Positions 10,701 through 21,700 of a DNA stretch of 64,000 nt are shown here, piece after piece. The DNA lies in NCBI GenBank assembly GCA_022113835.1, contig JAILWY010000024.1, forward strand, positions 2,360,501 through 2,424,500, given 5' to 3'. The notes beneath the pieces were generated by a model, which made no database searches, had not been told where the DNA came from, and was given only the letters and a program-made list of their open reading frames with translations. Position numbers and translations under genes: made by a program. This DNA is from Atopsyche davidsoni (Eukaryota; Arthropoda; Insecta; Trichoptera; Hydrobiosidae). Every line of letters begins with the position of its first letter. Position 1 is the first letter of the stretch.

Positions 10701-13272
10701 CCATAAGTTATGGTTATCATTTTGATTCTTGAGAAAACTTGTTTTTTTAATTAAGTAAATCAAATTGTTTGTTGTCCCATTTAACGATTGAATTTATAAT
10801 TTTAAATTAACAAAGAAAGCATTTTGTCGGTGTATGTGTGAATGTGAAAACATCGGACGTCAGCTGGCTTGTCTGTTTTATTGTCTTTGCACAAAAAGCG
10901 TTTTGATTGTCTATGGTTCAATAAACTTTGCGGACGCTCGGCATAGAGCATCCCGTCTTCCTGTGACAATAAAACTAGCAACAAAGGAAAGGCCATACGG
11001 TCTTGAAGGCTTTCTCAACTTCGACCGCATTGTCTTTTAGATTATTTGATTTCAGATGTCTCCAGCTCGTGTTCAAGCTAAGTAATTATTTTTAGAACTT
11101 CAGGGATTCGAGAAAGGATTTTTAAGACCATTGAGGTCAGTCTTGCAACACTGAGTGCATTTAAATTTTAGTTTTATCCTTGCACGTTACAACACTGTTC
11201 AATTTATAGTTGATTTCTCGTTGAATATAAGCGATAAAAATGTTTTATTAGGGAGAAAGAGAGAGAGAGTAAAGCCTTCTACAAAGCGAATCGTATAAAA
11301 TAAATATAATAATAATACACACTTATTATTGCTTGGGTCTGTTTACATCAAAGTTATCCTAAAATCAACACGAATTCATCGGCCGTGACTCTGATGATGC
11401 AGACCTGACTTTTCAGGGCTGAGATTCGCCGAAAACAAACAACCTGGGATATTTTCAATTCTCGCTGCATTCGGGCCGCGGTCGAATGCAATTAATAATT
11501 AATTTCGTCTTCGGCAGCGTGCTTGGCCGCGCATGCGGTCCCATGCATTGCATGCGAGAGTAGCGTGCATCGGATCCGAGGGCGAAACTGCGAGACCCTT
11601 TGGCATGTAAAAGCGCCGCGCACATCTGACTGGCATCCTTTATCAAGGATCCCAGCCAGGAGAACTATTTATCAAGGATCTATCGATCACCAAATCGCTA
11701 GGAGGTTACGACATTTTTAACTGCCTGTTATGAATAATTATTTATTCAATTTTTTATCTTATATGCGTGATATATTTTTATTAGAATTTAGCAACGCTTA
11801 CTCCTTGAAACTGTATCAGTTGTAAGTTTTGAATAAATTTATAAAACACGCATATATGTATTATACATATGTAAGACATGGCTGGGGCTTACAGAAAAAA
11901 AAATAACTAATTTTATTATACATGAAACAATGAGTGACCGCACACGGTAATACACCGGCTAATTGCTCACAGGTAGTAATTAACGACCGTATGACTCGCG
12001 GCGCGCGGGAGGCCTGATGAAATTCTGCCTCAGTGTTAATATTTGCGTGGCCGAAGAAAGCGCAGAATGAATCAACTCGATTACTAATAACACCAGGAAT
12101 GTTCCGGTGAATACGCCGGATACAATATTCGCTTCGAGGCACAGGTGGGGTTTGAGCCCATGTGGCTGTCTGGTGTTGTATCCAATGCAGTCGCAGTGAA
12201 GGCCAGAAGGCAGAAGCTTCACAGATCCGAAGCAGCAGTGTAATTTTATATTAGAGATGTATATTCTGCGTCCTAAACGTATGTGAAGGATCTGTAACGG
12301 AGAAGCGGAGTTGGAGATACCTTGCATAGGTGATCACATCTAAATGCCTTATAATAATACCATTGGGCAGCAGCAATACGAAGACTTGGGACTACGCTAT
12401 TCTCACGAACAGACAACCTCCACTTGGAGAAGGAAACTAAAAAATGCCTATGAGTATTTATTCTTCGATTATTTACTTTATTCGTTTGCGAGACGAGACG
12501 AGTCGAGGCGAGTCGAGGCGAGGAGACACTCTCTCCGGTGCTCGGGCGTCTCTTATAAGACGGGCGAGAGTGTGAACGACCCATTACGTTTCATTAAAAA
12601 TAATGAACGGGTTTAATATAACCATTAAATGAATACCACACTATTAATACTATTTGTCCTGAATATAATGGTTTATTATTAGCGGTATCTGATCGACGCT
12701 CGCGTCCGCCTGGTGGTCTTGGTTTTTTTTTTTTCTAATTCAGATTATCTGATGGCGAGCGTAATAAATACTACGGATTGTGAATCAATCAGCGCTTTTC
12801 TCTCACATGGCTTATATATATGTGTAGTGGGTATATTAAATATTCTATTGGATAGCTCGCTCTGAATCATGTTTTATTAGTTTGTGTATTTAAATCATCA
12901 AGTAATATTTTAAATCATCGGGATCCGTACAGTTCGGGAGCCGCTGGTTGGGGCGCGGTCGCCTTTCCGTTTCGGAGAAGAATGCGGCGGCGTGTTTGCT
13001 CATTCACTTTCGCATGCTGAATCATGTCCGGACCCAGCCTCGGCTCCAGCAGACTCATCTCCTCCGCAACGTCCTGTCGTAACCCATCGCCTTACTTCTC
13101 GCTGGTTCACAGTGCAGACGATGAGCTCTTCTCATAGGAGTTCAGTGACTATTTCATCGTAGCATCCACGTAAGCTTCTTTTCTTCAATGCCCTATTTTT
13201 CATTGATTTTCCCTTGGAAAATCAGCTCGAGGATGCTATACTCACTGTTACAAAAAGTGTGGCCAAAATAAG
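7766..13272. other. AT-rich intergenic stretch, no gene seen
   Basis: Contains poly-A runs (about 8521-8540), a TA run near 10473-10500, several CCATAGAC/GTCTATGG words between 9.78 and 10.9 kb, and modestly GC-richer patches near 11.5 and 12.0-12.3 kb. Open frames are short and their translations look random. No exon or RNA gene can be supported. Confidence 0.55.
12488..12532 (+). repeat. Short GAGTCGAGGC-type simple repeat
   Basis: GAGACGAGACGAGTCGAGGC followed by a second copy of GAGTCGAGGC; a decamer-scale tandem repeat of about 45 bp. Confidence 0.6.
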
Positions 13273-13276
13273 AGAG

Positions 13277-13528
13277 TGTAGCGGTCAGTGAAAATACACC
13301 GCTACATTATTTGACTTGTTAAGCTCCGCCCCTACCGCAGGTAGAGACTTTCTAATTTTACAACAACCCTACAACCCCAGCTCCCCACAGAGAGACGCAG
13401 GCACTCGACCAGTAACCACGTATTATTCTGTCTTGTCCAATTCATATAAATAAACGAATACGCAAACATTTCGCCAGCCTTTTGATCTACATCCATAATC
13501 AACAAGCAACATAACCTCAACGGCGAAA
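13277..13528 (+). mobile_element. 252 bp unnamed insertion element, copy 1 (4 bp TSD AGAG)
   Basis: A 252 bp unit flanked by AGAG at 13273-13276 and 13529-13532. It starts TGTAGCGGT and its first 30 bp form a hairpin (TGTAGCGGT, 12 bp loop, ACCGCTACA). It ends CAACGGCGAAA. Near its 3' third is ATATAAATAAA, which contains both a TATA-like and a poly-A-signal-like word. A second copy of identical length is at 15932-16183. No open frame. It could be a solo LTR (TG start, 4 bp duplication) or a short non-autonomous element; the end lacks the usual CA of an LTR. Confidence 0.75.
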
Positions 13529-13549
13529 AGAGCTTGCGCTTCTTAACCA

Positions 13550-13720
13550 AACGTCAAGAGTTCTGTGCATTCTGTGCAAGACTCTCTCATTTGTGACGCG
13601 GTCAAGCCATGGTGTTTTGAGGATTCTCCTATGCAGCCACATCTCTGCAGCCTTAATTCTTCGCATAGTAGCCGTGTTCGACTCCACAGAGGAGAATCGA
13701 GACCACTCGCCGTCGCCGTC
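13550..13720 (-). pseudogene. LINE RT tail fragment
   Basis: On the minus strand one frame reads AAEMWLHRRILKTPW then DRVTNERVLHRM, the classic tail of the same retrotransposon family as at 7086-7490. It lies directly beside the 252 bp element. Confidence 0.8.
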
Positions 13721-13970
13721 CGAGACAAAAATATAAAAAGTGCGCCCACCCCTAAGAGTGCGACTCCTCCGGGGTGCGCCACTGCCTCGCGGGCACGGAG
13801 GAGGTGCACGAAGGGTGGTCGAGAGTCCGAGCAGCGCCAGAACTTTCTTTGGCCACATTCTTCTCCCCAATTACGAGCACAAGCAGACGAGGCGGCCCGC
13901 TCCTTTCACCGGCCAGAGTTCAACGGATGGGGCCGAGCCACACGCGCGCCTCCGCGACTCTAGCCATCTA
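13721..13970. other. GC-rich patch next to LINE fragment
   Basis: Arg/Pro/Ala-rich in all frames with several overlapping open frames, as expected of GC-rich non-coding DNA. The words next to the LINE part (WSRFSS-ES on the minus strand) recur in the copy at 15790-15850, so part of this patch belongs to the element. No host gene recognised. Confidence 0.4.
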
Positions 13971-14016
13971 TAATATGAATCTAATAAATAAAAGATATAT
14001 ATTTTTCATGTATTTT

Positions 14017-14020
<4 letters not shown>

Positions 14021-14077
<57 letters not shown>
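14021..14077. repeat. (TA)n microsatellite
   Basis: About 28 uninterrupted TA dinucleotides. Confidence 0.95.
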
Positions 14078-14080
<3 letters not shown>

Positions 14081-14510
14081 TATTCTTGCATTTTCACACT
14101 CTAAAGGTGCCTTCATGAGCCGACGCCACCTCTGTAAAAAGGCCATAGAGGTCAAAGATATATCGCCGCTTAGGTGAAAATCAATTCTTATTTAACACAC
14201 ACATATTCACATGTTATTATTCTTATTATTTATATATAATCCTCTTCCTCAAGTGCTTGTCTTCAGAGGAGGCTGGACACTCGGCTATACTCCCGATTTC
14301 CAGCCACCGGCGTAAATTCCGCATCCACATTAGTTTTCTCCTTCTTTGCCTCTTTTTCTTTTTATTTTTCCCTGGACAATCAGCTGCTATTATCAGGTTT
14401 TATTTATTATTTCAAAAAGTATGGATAAAATGGGATACTTTACATTCTTTTACCATTTTAATATTTTTGAGTAAAATACTTGAGTGATTTTCCACATGTT
14501 CGTTTTTATT

Positions 14511-14552
14511 TGTGACCGGTTTCGCCAACCTTTCACGTTGGCATTATCAAAC
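14511..14552 (-). ncRNA. Hammerhead-ribozyme-like motif, left arm
   Basis: Minus-strand order: TTGATAA, TGCCAAC, short loop, GTTGGC, GAAAC, CGGTC, AC. This parallels the hammerhead core (CUGANGA, helix II, GAAA, short helix III, GUC cleavage triplet). Box 2 is intact. Box 1 differs from consensus at two positions, so activity is doubtful. Helix I partners were not established. Confidence 0.35.
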
Positions 14553-14570
14553 ATTATCAAACAAAACTCT

Positions 14571-14612
14571 GTTTGATAATGCCAACGTGAAACGTTGGCG
14601 AAGCCGGTCACA
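14571..14612 (+). ncRNA. Hammerhead-ribozyme-like motif, right arm
   Basis: Box 1 TTGATAA (14573-14579), helix II GCCAACG/CGTTGGC around loop TGAAA, box 2 GAAGC (14600-14604, one change from GAAAC), then CGGTCA. Helix II has seven full pairs and is better preserved than in the left arm, while box 2 is worse. Confidence 0.35.
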
Positions 14613-15514
14613 AATAAAAACGAACATGTAGAAAATCACTCAAGTATTTTACTCAAAAATATTAAAATGGAATTCCACCAAATACTCTCTGTCAAAAATA
14701 TTGTATTTCTTTTACCATTTTGCGCATTTTGTGCAAGAATTTCATCTGTGACGTGTGTTTTATTATTTAGACAATATATGTTTTATTTTATATTTTAATG
14801 AACATTTTTAAAAATTAAGCACATTTAAAATATTGAAATATTAATCACAATTAAAATACAATGGTTAATAAATTATTTTATAAACACGCCATTCATCAAT
14901 TTTACATTACAAATTGTAATATTTTTAATAATTATTAGTTTGTGTGCATTTCATTATCAAAAATTTGGTATTTTATTAGCGCATTCGCTAATATAGTTTA
15001 CTTTTTCTTTTTAAAACGTAATTGTGTCCATCTCGGTGGGCGAGCGGCCCCGCTGTGCGCCTCGCTACCGAGCGGAAACGCAAATATGAGAAATGCAAAC
15101 AGAAACCCGAGGAAAATGTTTGCAATGTCACATGCGTTTTTGGTGACCGGATGTGGTTTTTTTTTATTAAACGAGCTCGAGGAAAAGAGAAACTGGATTT
15201 TCTCAATTTTGACTCTGAATGTTCTCAAAAAAGGCGACAACCGCTCACCTACGCTTTTTGATCACAGCTGTATGCAATTTTACTACGAAACTTACGAATA
15301 GCTAAGCCACTAGTAACGGTTTATGCTTAGTATATAAGGGCTTTTTGAAATTTGATGCCAAGAAAAAATTTACCCCACCATCTGAAAGTTTCGTGAATTC
15401 TAGCGCAGTTTTGCTATTCACATGGATTTGGAAAAATACCGCATTTTATCGTCTGCATGAATTTTATGATGAGTTGAGTTGGCCCTATTGCAAATGACAC
15501 CAGTCTGCTTTCGA

Positions 15515-15590
15515 CGTTTTACAAACAAATTCAATATTTTTAACAGAGAGTACTTGGTGGAATTCCATTTTAATATTTTTGAATAAAAAC
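15515..15590 (-). repeat. Flank fragment of the foldback family
   Basis: On the minus strand it contains AATATTAAAATGGAATTCCA, then CCAAGTACTCTCTGTTAAAA and the AATATTG word. It matches the sequence right of the foldback at 14655-14705 and at 58450-58500, without the hairpin itself. Confidence 0.6.
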
Positions 15591-15639
15591 AAATAACTTA
15601 AAAGTTCAGATTGGTTAAAAAAAAAAAATGTATCGATAG

Positions 15640-15789
15640 TCATCGATACGCGTCCCGTCGCCAGGTCGGTGCACGCGGCAGGTGCTGCCGGCGGACCGGA
15701 TGCGGCGCAGCCTTGACCCGGAGAGGAGAAAGTGGAGGAAAGAGCTCCCATGACGCTCCTCCCCCGCCCGGGCTGGCTCGGACGGCGAC
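15640..15789. other. GC-rich patch preceding LINE fragment
   Basis: Very GC-rich, Arg/Gly/Pro-coding in most frames. Probably a part of the same retrotransposon-derived unit as the 13721-13970 patch. No gene recognised. Confidence 0.4.
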
Positions 15790-15920
15790 GGCCGGTGGTC
15801 TCGGTTCTCCTCCACGGAGTCCAGGCCAGGAATGTGGCTCCATGGGAGAATCCCCATAACACCACGGGTTGACCGCGTCGCCAGCGAGAATGCGCCAAGA
15901 AAGAAAACTCCCAAAGTAAC
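15790..15920 (+). pseudogene. LINE RT tail fragment interrupted by the 252 bp element
   Basis: Frames read VLLHGVQA and MWLHGRIPITPRVDRVASE, matching SVLLYGVEA and MWLHRRILKTPWLDRVTNE of the other copies. The 252 bp element follows and the very end of the tail resumes after it at about 16190. Confidence 0.65.
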
Positions 15921-15931
15921 AATAAATATAG

Positions 15932-16183
15932 TGTAGCGGTCAGTGCAAATACACCGCTACAATATTTGACGTGCTAAGTTCCGCCCCTACCGCAGTTAGA
16001 GACTTTCTAATTTTACAACAACCCTACAACTCCAGCCCCCCATAGAGAGACACAGGCACTCGACCAGTAACCACGTATAATTCTGTCTTGTCCAATTCAT
16101 ATAAATAAACGAATACGCAAACATTTTGCCAGCCTTTTGATCTACATTCATAATCAACAATCAACATAACATCAACGGCGAAA
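15932..16183 (+). mobile_element. 252 bp unnamed insertion element, copy 2 (4 bp TSD ATAG)
   Basis: Same length and ends as the copy at 13277-13528, with about 17 differences by eye (roughly 93% identity). It is flanked by ATAG at 15928-15931 and 16184-16187. The flanking tetranucleotide differs from copy 1, showing two separate insertions rather than one segmental duplication. It sits within a LINE tail. Confidence 0.75.
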
Positions 16184-16189
16184 ATAGCA

Positions 16190-16330
16190 TCCTGTAGCTG
16201 ATGTTTGGACTGGAGATCGGAAGTGCGGCCGAACTGGTGAAACTGGCCCAGGATGGAGATATGTTCGATGAAATTCTCACCGACCTCCCATGAGGTCGAA
16301 GTCATCAGAAGAAGTCTCTGTCGCTATTGG
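16190..16330 (+). pseudogene. LINE RT tail, terminal part
   Basis: One frame reads FGLEIGSAAELVKLAQDGDM, then FDEILTDLP, a stop and GRSHQKK, matching the end of the tail at 7380-7470. Together with 15790-15920 it forms one damaged copy split by the 252 bp insertion. Confidence 0.7.
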
Positions 16331-18660
16331 ATGCCGGGCCTTTATTCTCGGTTGCTCGCCCCAACCGCCACGGCAAAGGGAGACGAATCGTCGAAACCCT
16401 TTGCCATGGCGGTTAAAACTTTCGCTGTGCTGCAGGGCTGCGGCGGTTGAATCGTGCGTATTTGTCGGTTTGTTGATATTGAAACGACGTCGGCGCGGGC
16501 ACGCAGGAGCGGCCGCGGATGTGTGTCACGACTTTCCCTCGCGAGATGTTCCCGAGCGCGGAGGTGCATTCTCGCTGACACTTGCACTGATAGGTCAGAA
16601 TTCTTCGTGAACGCACTTGTTGCCCGCGTGAAACGTCTAAGAATATGTTCATCGATATGCTTCATTATAATGTTAAAAAAACTTTTGGTCAACTACAGGG
16701 TTACGGTGGTTGTAACGACCAAGGCGTAGAAGTATAAAAAAAAAATATTTATTTAAAACAGTGAGTAGTGTGCCTTTTTATCGAGGCACACTTTGTATTG
16801 GAAGGACAATGTGTGATTGTTTTTTTTTTTTGTTTCTGATTTTCAGTTTTGGATTCTTCTCATATCAACGAAGAGGTGAAAAGGAAGAAGAGGCCCACCC
16901 ACAGATGAAAGCCACACAATAAATCATCGAGCTCGATAGATAACGCGATGGTCCCGCGCCTCTCACGTTTTTACCGCACCGGTGTGGGTAATTTTCGATG
17001 CATTGTATTCAAGCAATATACACAATGTGATGTGTTTCAATACGCCATTTTTGCAGATGGTCTTGTGTAGATTAAATATAAAGGGAAAAGCATCTGGGAA
17101 AGGCCTCTATCGTGTAGTAAATTGATGATGCTTATCGACGATCAATCTGGTACACCCGAAGCGCTGAGTAGATCATATGCAAGCAAATCTGTCCCGTGCA
17201 TAGTTGTTTTACTTAAACTATCATTAATTTTAAAAATTTATACATATTTTATATTTTTAAGTATACAGTATATTATAGTAATGTATGTCGTCTGTCTGAG
17301 TTTGTTTTCGCCAGTCGGTGCGCAAGGGGCGTTGTTTGGCTTTGGAGAAAACACTCCGAGGCAATTAGCGTTGTTTATTCAAAAGCCATTTGGGCAACCG
17401 TGATTTTCCAACGTGATTCATTAGATAAACATTTCTACTAATATCCAATTTGCAACATTACAACAATATTAATGGCCCCAACGACGGGCTGCCGATGGCA
17501 ATCTGATTAAGACCCTATTAAAAATGCACAAAGAAAACTTGCAAAGTCATTGCAACACAAAACTAAAAGGAGCAGATCTAATAAGCGCGTTGTTTATTTG
17601 TCTCTGGTCTCTATGGTCGGTCAACTGTTACGTTTTTGTTAGGTTTTTTTTTTTTTTAATTTCGCGTTCACTTTCATATATCGTATAGTATGTATGTAAC
17701 AGTTGATTTGTTGAATCATCGCCTTGCTCGTGGTTGTACATTGAAAATGATTTTGATAGTATATATCAGGGGTGGCCAAAAGTCGATCGCGATATTTCGA
17801 TTAAAAAAAATTAATAAATACTCATGTTGTTTTAATTCCCCTGGACGTGACTATTTTAAAATAATAATGTTGTTTTATATTAAATAATCAGTATAAAGAC
17901 GTAGTCTGTACTTCCCTTCTCCCTCTCCCCCAGAAGTTAAAATTAACTTAATCCCAAGTTTTCAAAATAGAAGTAAAGTTTTTTAAATAGAAGTAATCCA
18001 TATTTTTATATTTGGTATTGATACAACAATCAAAAATAATAAAATGTTTTGACTTCAAAATTTATATAAAAATAATATTTCATTAAATTTTAGTATAATT
18101 CCATTTTTCAATAGGCAAAATTGTTGAAAATATAATTTTTGTTATTTGATAAGTTATAGAGTAAAATATATGCGTCAAAGTATGTTGAAAAAATATTATG
18201 TTCAATGATAATGCTATGAATGTTTTTTCATATAAATATATATATATATATATAATTAGGTAGAGGTTAACAAGTTTTGGATGCACTTAGGAACCAGGAA
18301 AACTACTCGATAATATAAAAGAGACAATAACGATGCAAATAATTAAGTAAAGCATAAATTAATAACTTTCTATTAGATCAGAGCAAATCGAAGTTATTTA
18401 ATTTTAGGATTATTTATTTTATTATTTTAATTGATAATTGTTTTATAAAATAAAATTTCATTTTTAACCACCATAAAGTGTGTGAGCGTATGTTTTTTTT
18501 TTTTTTTTTTTTTAAATATTGTTCTAAATGTTCAGCTTGAAGTTCGCGCTCTTGTGTTTGCGATCGGCGTGAAGTTGGCGCGGAGCGTTCTGTCAAAATG
18601 ATATGTGAAAAATCTGACGTTTCGGTTTGTGTTTCGTAGGTTAGGAGTAAATATTTTGAA
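16331..18660. other. Intergenic stretch before SPRYD7
   Basis: No gene recognised. Holds a GC-richer patch to about 16.6 kb, a solo hAT end at 17767, a TA run near 18236-18255 and a poly-T run near 18491-18513. The last ~100 bp before 18667 may be SPRYD7 promoter and 5' UTR, but no TATA box is evident. Confidence 0.5.
17767..17800 (+). mobile_element. Solo hAT-type terminal sequence
   Basis: Begins CAGGGGTGGCCAAA and continues AGTCGATCGCGAT, the start shared by many hAT elements. I did not find the complementary second end within the next several hundred bases. Confidence 0.5.
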
Positions 18661-18666
18661 AACGAG

Positions 18667-18769
18667 ATGTTTTGCTGCCTGAAGGGCTGCCTGAACGGAT
18701 TCAGTCTCGCCCCCAGCATCCCGGTCAGGCCGAAAGAGAATCCCATCCAGCTGGACACGTCGCACATGG
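18667..18769 (+). CDS. SPRYD7: SPRYD7 coding exon 1
   Basis: ATG at 18667; ends CACATGG followed by GTAAAT. Leaves one base of a split Gly codon. Confidence 0.93.
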
Positions 18770-21700
18770 GTAAATTGTTATTCCCCATCGACGCATACGC
18801 TCGCAGCGACCGTGCTGAAACTTTTATACCATCAAACAATGCGGTGCGATCGCTGGTGTTTTTTTTTGTAAATATCACGCAAACCGCTTAAATTCGATTC
18901 GAATGCCTTCCGTGGATTTTGGCTGTATTTATATTGTTTTGACGCGCGTGCATTGTTTTTTTCACGCTTCGAAATTAATATTGTCACAATTGGTTATTTT
19001 GACAAATTCGTTCACAATATTTGCGCTAGTGTTGCTGCAGCCAAGGTTTAGAAAATAAATATTCGTTTTCTTAGTGTAGGTAACTTTATATCAAGCGGCC
19101 CTGAGTTATTGTAATTATTAGATTCAAAAAGTTGAATCTTTTATATTACCAATATGTTTCTATATTAATCGATAATTTATGATATTTGAAAACAAATACC
19201 TCCATTACAAATGCGTTATCATATTTATGAAGATTTATTATATTAATTTTAACTTAAAACACAACAATCTATTATTTTTTTCCAATGCCTGTTGAATCAC
19301 TCCATGTATGATTCTCGCCGATAGCATTCTAATGATAAACGAAAGATCAAGAGCTAAGTTGCCTTGTAAATCCCTGGTGGAAATCAGGCCTGGTTTGAAA
19401 CACACTGCGAAAGTTATAGTCAACATTTTACTTTACTAATTGAAAGACCGACATCACTAGCATGCTAGCCGGCGGGTAGTTAAATAAAATTTATTTAAAT
19501 GTACGCTTTGGTGTCCAACAGGCCACGAGGTGGTAATAGTAAAGGGGGGGCAGCGGGTGTGCGGGTCGGGCTGCGCTCTGGGCAGCGCTCCGCTTGTGCA
19601 GTCCAAGTCCTACTTCGAAGTGAAGCTGCAGCAGGGTGGAGTATGGGCGCTGGGGCTGGCCACGCGAAACACCGACCTGGATCGAGTTCACGGTATTTAT
19701 CTTCTGACTCACATTACTTCCGATCGAATGCTCTATATAACCAGATCTTGTTGAAATTCTCTCATGAAATGCGAAATAAAAAAAATTACGAATATCTAAG
19801 AATGACTTAATTGTAAAAATGAACCTTTTGTCTGCGAACCAAATAAATAAATAAACTAAACATATTTTTTTAGTTTATTATATTATAGTGGGATTTATTT
19901 GTTGATTGGCCATAAAGGCAAAATAATTTTTTCTTCCATTGTCGTCTCAATCGGATGATTTTAATGATTATTTAATTGATAATGATTATTTCTATTATAC
20001 TTAACAAAATATATATTTTAGTATAACTGGTTTTGCCTTTGGCTACGGCCATACTGGGCAAATGTAAATTAAAATAAAGATTGCTTCATCAGACAAATAT
20101 GTCAGAGCTATTTAAAAATTCAATACCTACATTACAATAATGAGTGTGACGGTTCATACAGACTCAGGTTGTTTGCAAATTTTTGTATTTTAAAACTGTC
20201 CATCCAGTATTTGCCGTCAAATAACTATTGCTTTCAATTCTTGCTTAAAAAAAATAGGGTTATTGTTACAAAAAATCAATTAGTATGAAAAATGCAGAAT
20301 GTATTTATTTCCTAAAATATTTGGCACGAAATTAATTTTTTTTAAATTATAGTTTATTTTCACCGAGGCAGTGAGAAGTGCTCTATCGCTCTAAAGAGAC
20401 ATCGTATTTTAGAAAGCTGATTTCCAGTCCCAACCCAAGCGATTTATTTAACAGACTGTTAATTAATATTTTCATTGTTCAAATGTTCTAACTTTCAATG
20501 CCGATGTTCAATATCATAACCATCGGAATTCCCCGGCGTATCTATGAGGTTCATCGATAAGGAATTCCTGATTAGATGTGGCAACTCTCAAATCATTATG
20601 AAACTGCCAAAACAACAAAGCTGCCGGAATTAACATTCGCAGCACACGGCGGGCACCACAAGAAGTCCTGACCATGACTTTCTTTGCCGTCAGCACTACC
20701 GCACCGCGCATGGTGCAAGAAATATGATTCATATCTAATTCATAACTACAGCTGATTGATAAGTGTTTAATAGATCTGCATTTCAGCCCGTACAGGTTTA
20801 TTTTGTTAACAAACGATGAGAAAATTTTTAATCAATTTATTATTAAATGAAAAATAATATTTTAATAATCGTCATTTTTTACGCATTCAAGTTTGTTTAT
20901 TCAATATTCAAGTACATGAAAAGACAAGAAATTCCTCGTAAAGTTTTTTAGAATCTACGCCTCTATCAGCTATTATCTCATGGTACATGGTACTCCGAGC
21001 GCACATATAGTTGATCATCAAGACGTTGTCATCTCTGTTGGTGTTGTATGCTAGTTCCCCAAAAAATATAAATATCATCCTGCCTTTCTTTCTTTGAAAA
21101 TGGCGAGATCATCATTTAAAATTTGAGGCGGCTCAACGCCCAAGAAAATAAGTATATTTGCAACCACCGAAATCCGCAAGCGTATCTTGATTGGACAAAT
21201 TTTAATTTTGGATTGCCTGCATTAGCTCAGCGTTTATTAATATAAAAAATGAATGAATCAAACGGCTCGTTAGCATGCGCGACACACGCCTGCACTTCAT
21301 GCGTGCGTGCTCCTTGAAATTATCCATTCAAGTGGTGCGCTGACCCTATTGTGCTCAGCGTGAACCTGGCGCATCTGCCAGATTAGATCACGCCGTCCTA
21401 AAATAAGGTAGCGCTTGTCATCTTCTAAATATGCACCGATGTGGTGCTCACAACAGTTGGCTTGCGTGTACGATTTTGAGTTGATTCGGCTTCCAGGAAA
21501 CTGGGTTTTTACCCTTCAGAAGCTAAGGAGAGAAATATCCACTTAAGAAAATATCAATTCTTCTTCTTCGGGTGCCTCTTCGGGAAGTTAGCGACCATCT
21601 CACTGAGCATATACTTATGATGAGACAGTTTTTATGGTTTTTTTGTATCGCCAGTCTGCGTATTGCTGCTGCCGAATCGCATTAGTATATAATCATTATT

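Larger units (their letters stand above)
14453..14670. mobile_element. 218 bp foldback, Penelope-like terminal sequence in inverted arms
   Basis: Near-perfect inverted repeat: left arm 14453-14555 beginning CCATTTTAATATTTTTGAGT, right arm 14569-14670 ending in its complement, with a loop of about a dozen bases. Each arm holds a smaller hairpin (GCCAACG...CGTTGGC) next to GAAAC/CCGGTCAC. This box order resembles the terminal regions of Penelope-like retroelements, which are known to carry hammerhead ribozyme motifs. The flank AAAATGGAATTCCACC is shared with copies near 15.5 and 58.4 kb. No reverse transcriptase is present here. Confidence 0.65.

Noticed and set aside
13543..13963. Several long overlapping frames on both strands
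   Set aside because: They are shadows of a LINE tail and its GC-rich neighbour; only the short minus-strand RT tail is meaningful.
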